Positions 62,467 to 64,000 of a stretch of DNA of 64,000 nucleotides are shown piece by piece (position 1 is the stretch's first letter; the number at the start of each line of letters is the position of its first letter). The stretch comes from Sphaerulina vaccinii. Its lineage: Eukaryota; Ascomycota; Dothideomycetes; Mycosphaerellales; Mycosphaerellaceae. The notes beneath the pieces were generated by a model. That model ran no database searches. It was not told the DNA's origin and saw nothing but the letters and a program-made list of their open reading frames with translations. The stretch is from NCBI GenBank assembly GCA_022570795.1, contig JAKUDP010000002.1:2790001-2854000 (forward strand). The letters run 5' to 3'. Position numbers and translations under genes: made by a program.

Positions 62467-63262
62467 GTTTGTGGTTGTTGTTCTGGTGTGGATGTTAGTG
62501 GCGAGTGAGCATGGTCTTAGGAAGAAGTTGTTGTTGTCTAATCAGGAGGCTGGAGATCGTATATCTGCACAGCCCGAAACTATGCCTGATGATGGAGTTT
62601 GTGTGACTGCCCGATGACCTGAATCGCAGAACGAAACAGGCTGCAGTTTGCAGGGAAGGAACCGATGTCATTGTCATGTGCTGGGGTCTTGGCGCTCTGC
62701 TGAGACTCTTGGGCCGAATTGTTCCGTCTTCATCTCGACAACAACCTGGAACATCCCAGGCATCCTTCTCATCAGCGTCCAGTTCTGCTTTGAGAATGCC
62801 ATATATGGCGGTCAACTCGGAGGACACGAGGCAATGGCATGAAAGTACTGAAACTGGAACCTCAGGTTCCACATTGAATTTCAAGAACCATTGAGCATGG
62901 CAGTACAGTCAACCAGATGCAGACCGCATTCAAGGGGAGATGTACTTGATCTTTTCTGGCAGGTCGAACATGTTCACGTTCGTTGCGGTGATCTTTTACA
63001 TGTGTTGTGGCTGAGTCCCTGCATACATGTGCAGGTCTGGACTTTGCACAACGTGACCTGAGCGCAAGGCTGAGGATCTCTTGCTTCTCCCCACTTCACT
63101 CTGCAATCATCGGGCACAGCTTCACTGAATGCAATGTCTGCATGCCGCGGGTGACAAAAGAGAGTGTAGTGCAGTGGCCGTGGATGGGAAGCTATGTCCT
63201 TCAATTATGGTGGCATAACAGCAAGCGATCATGCCAGACAGCACAATGGCAACAATTAAAAT
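62467..63262. other. Intergenic or upstream-exon region
   Basis: No supported gene, but the ankyrin frame that follows has no ATG, so a 5' exon of it may lie here. Confidence 0.35.
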
Positions 63263-64000
63263 AACTATACATATCACGACAAGCCCAAACCTCCGCAGGA
63301 TGGATCGTATGAACTGGGACTTCTGGACGCCGCTGCGAAAGGTTCAAGCAAGCGCGTCGAGCGTTACTTGAAGTATGACATCGACGTCAATATCGTGGAC
63401 TCAGAAGGCAGAACTGCACTCCACTTAGCGGGCGCAAATGGCCACGAGAGTATAGCGCGAGCTCTCATTGAGTCCCATTGCGATCTTGACGCACTCAGCC
63501 AGAGATATGGCACCGCTCTATGCGAAGCTGCCAGTGCTGGAAAAGCGAGCATTGTAAAGCTTCTGCTCGAGTCAGGCGCCGATCCCAATGCCCCCGGTGG
63601 AGGGTCTGGGTCTGCTATACATGCTGCATGCGGTGCCGGCAATCTGGCAGTGTTCACGCTTCTTGTGGATGCCGGGGCCGACACGGATCTGCGTCGCACA
63701 ACCATCAAGGACCATGGCCTTATTGAAGGGTCGGGCACCGAGTTGTACCGGTGGTCGTGCACGCCACTATTTCACGCTGTTCAATGTGGTCATCTAGACC
63801 TAGTTGCGGCATTGTTGAGGGAACACGCTGATGTTAATGCTCCGGCGCAGGTCTTGGATTACACAAGGGACATGCGGCGTCCTGAGTACTTACCGGAGTA
63901 CAACCCCGTCCACTTTGCCGCTGGGCGTGGCCATCTTGCTGTGCTAAGAAGTTTAGTAGAGCATGGAGCTGATCTCCCTCCCAAGGATAGCCAGAAGTGG
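63263..64000 (+). CDS. Ankyrin-repeat protein, partial (runs off the right edge; 5' exon not located)
   Basis: The open frame follows a stop at 63257-63259 and continues to the window end with no in-frame ATG before the repeats, so it is an internal exon. Ankyrin units are clear: EGRTALHLAGANGHESIARAL, then YGTALCEAASAGKASIVKLLLESGAD, then SAIHAACGAGNLAVFTLLVDAGAD, then TPLFHAVQCGHLDLVAALLREHAD, then NPVHFAAGRGHLAVLRSLVEHGAD. In fungi such arrays often follow a NACHT domain, but nothing in this window shows one attached. Role is protein binding. Confidence 0.8.

Overview
This window looks like nuclear DNA of a filamentous ascomycete. The best guess is a Dothideomycete of the Capnodiales/Mycosphaerellales type; that placement is inferred from general gene style and not from a marker. 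The support is: short spliceosomal introns of about 45-60 bp with GTAAGT/GTATGT donors, CTAAC-type branch points and CAG/TAG acceptors; monocistronic genes on both strands; and typical fungal families (Argonaute, Zn2Cys6 regulator, NACHT and NB-ARC/TPR proteins, GH43, pepsin-like protease, MFS transporters). I see no bacterial features, CRISPR array, rRNA or convincing tRNA.

Layout. 0-9.3 kb: the 5' part of an Argonaute gene running off the left edge, a broken phytanoyl-CoA dioxygenase-type gene carrying a small inverted-repeat transposon, a TDT-family dicarboxylate/sulfite-type transporter, and an F-box/WD40 protein. 9.3-17 kb: a RING protein with a duplicated C-terminal module, a secreted M43-type metalloprotease gene split by a second small transposon, an MPPED-like metallophosphoesterase, and the tail of a dead FAD oxidase. 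17-29 kb: hypothetical proteins, an HExxH protein, a secreted GH43, an NTF2-like protein, a GNAT acetyltransferase and a pepsin-like protease. 29-36.9 kb: an MFS transporter next to a transposon-like fragment, a protein with two J-like domains, two related tail-anchored proteins (one with an AT-hook), and a six-exon ADP-ribose-type Nudix hydrolase.

37-41 kb holds an N-truncated, frameshifted NB-ARC/TPR gene and two tandem NTF2-like genes. 41.2-50.4 kb is the most coherent unit. It contains an aldo-keto reductase fused to a RidA/YjgF domain, a metal-dependent amidohydrolase sharing a 279-bp divergent promoter with an ACS-type MFS transporter, a Zn2Cys6 regulator, and a sugar-type MFS transporter. 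It reads as a small catabolic or detoxification cluster: import, hydrolysis of a C-N bond, reduction, and removal of an enamine/imine, under a local regulator. 51-64 kb: two small F-box-like proteins, a decayed eIF4A-like copy with a CAG-to-TAG type stop, a NACHT NTPase, the conserved oligosaccharyltransferase subunit OST48/WBP1, three small secreted cysteine-rich genes (one dead), a charged single-pass membrane protein, and the start of an ankyrin-repeat protein running off the right edge.

The window is rich in broken genes. Two are split by small elements with perfect 8-bp target duplications. Several others show apparent frameshifts, and every one that can be read looks like the loss of a single base. 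That pattern fits gene decay but also fits systematic assembly error, and should be checked before the frameshifted genes are called dead.
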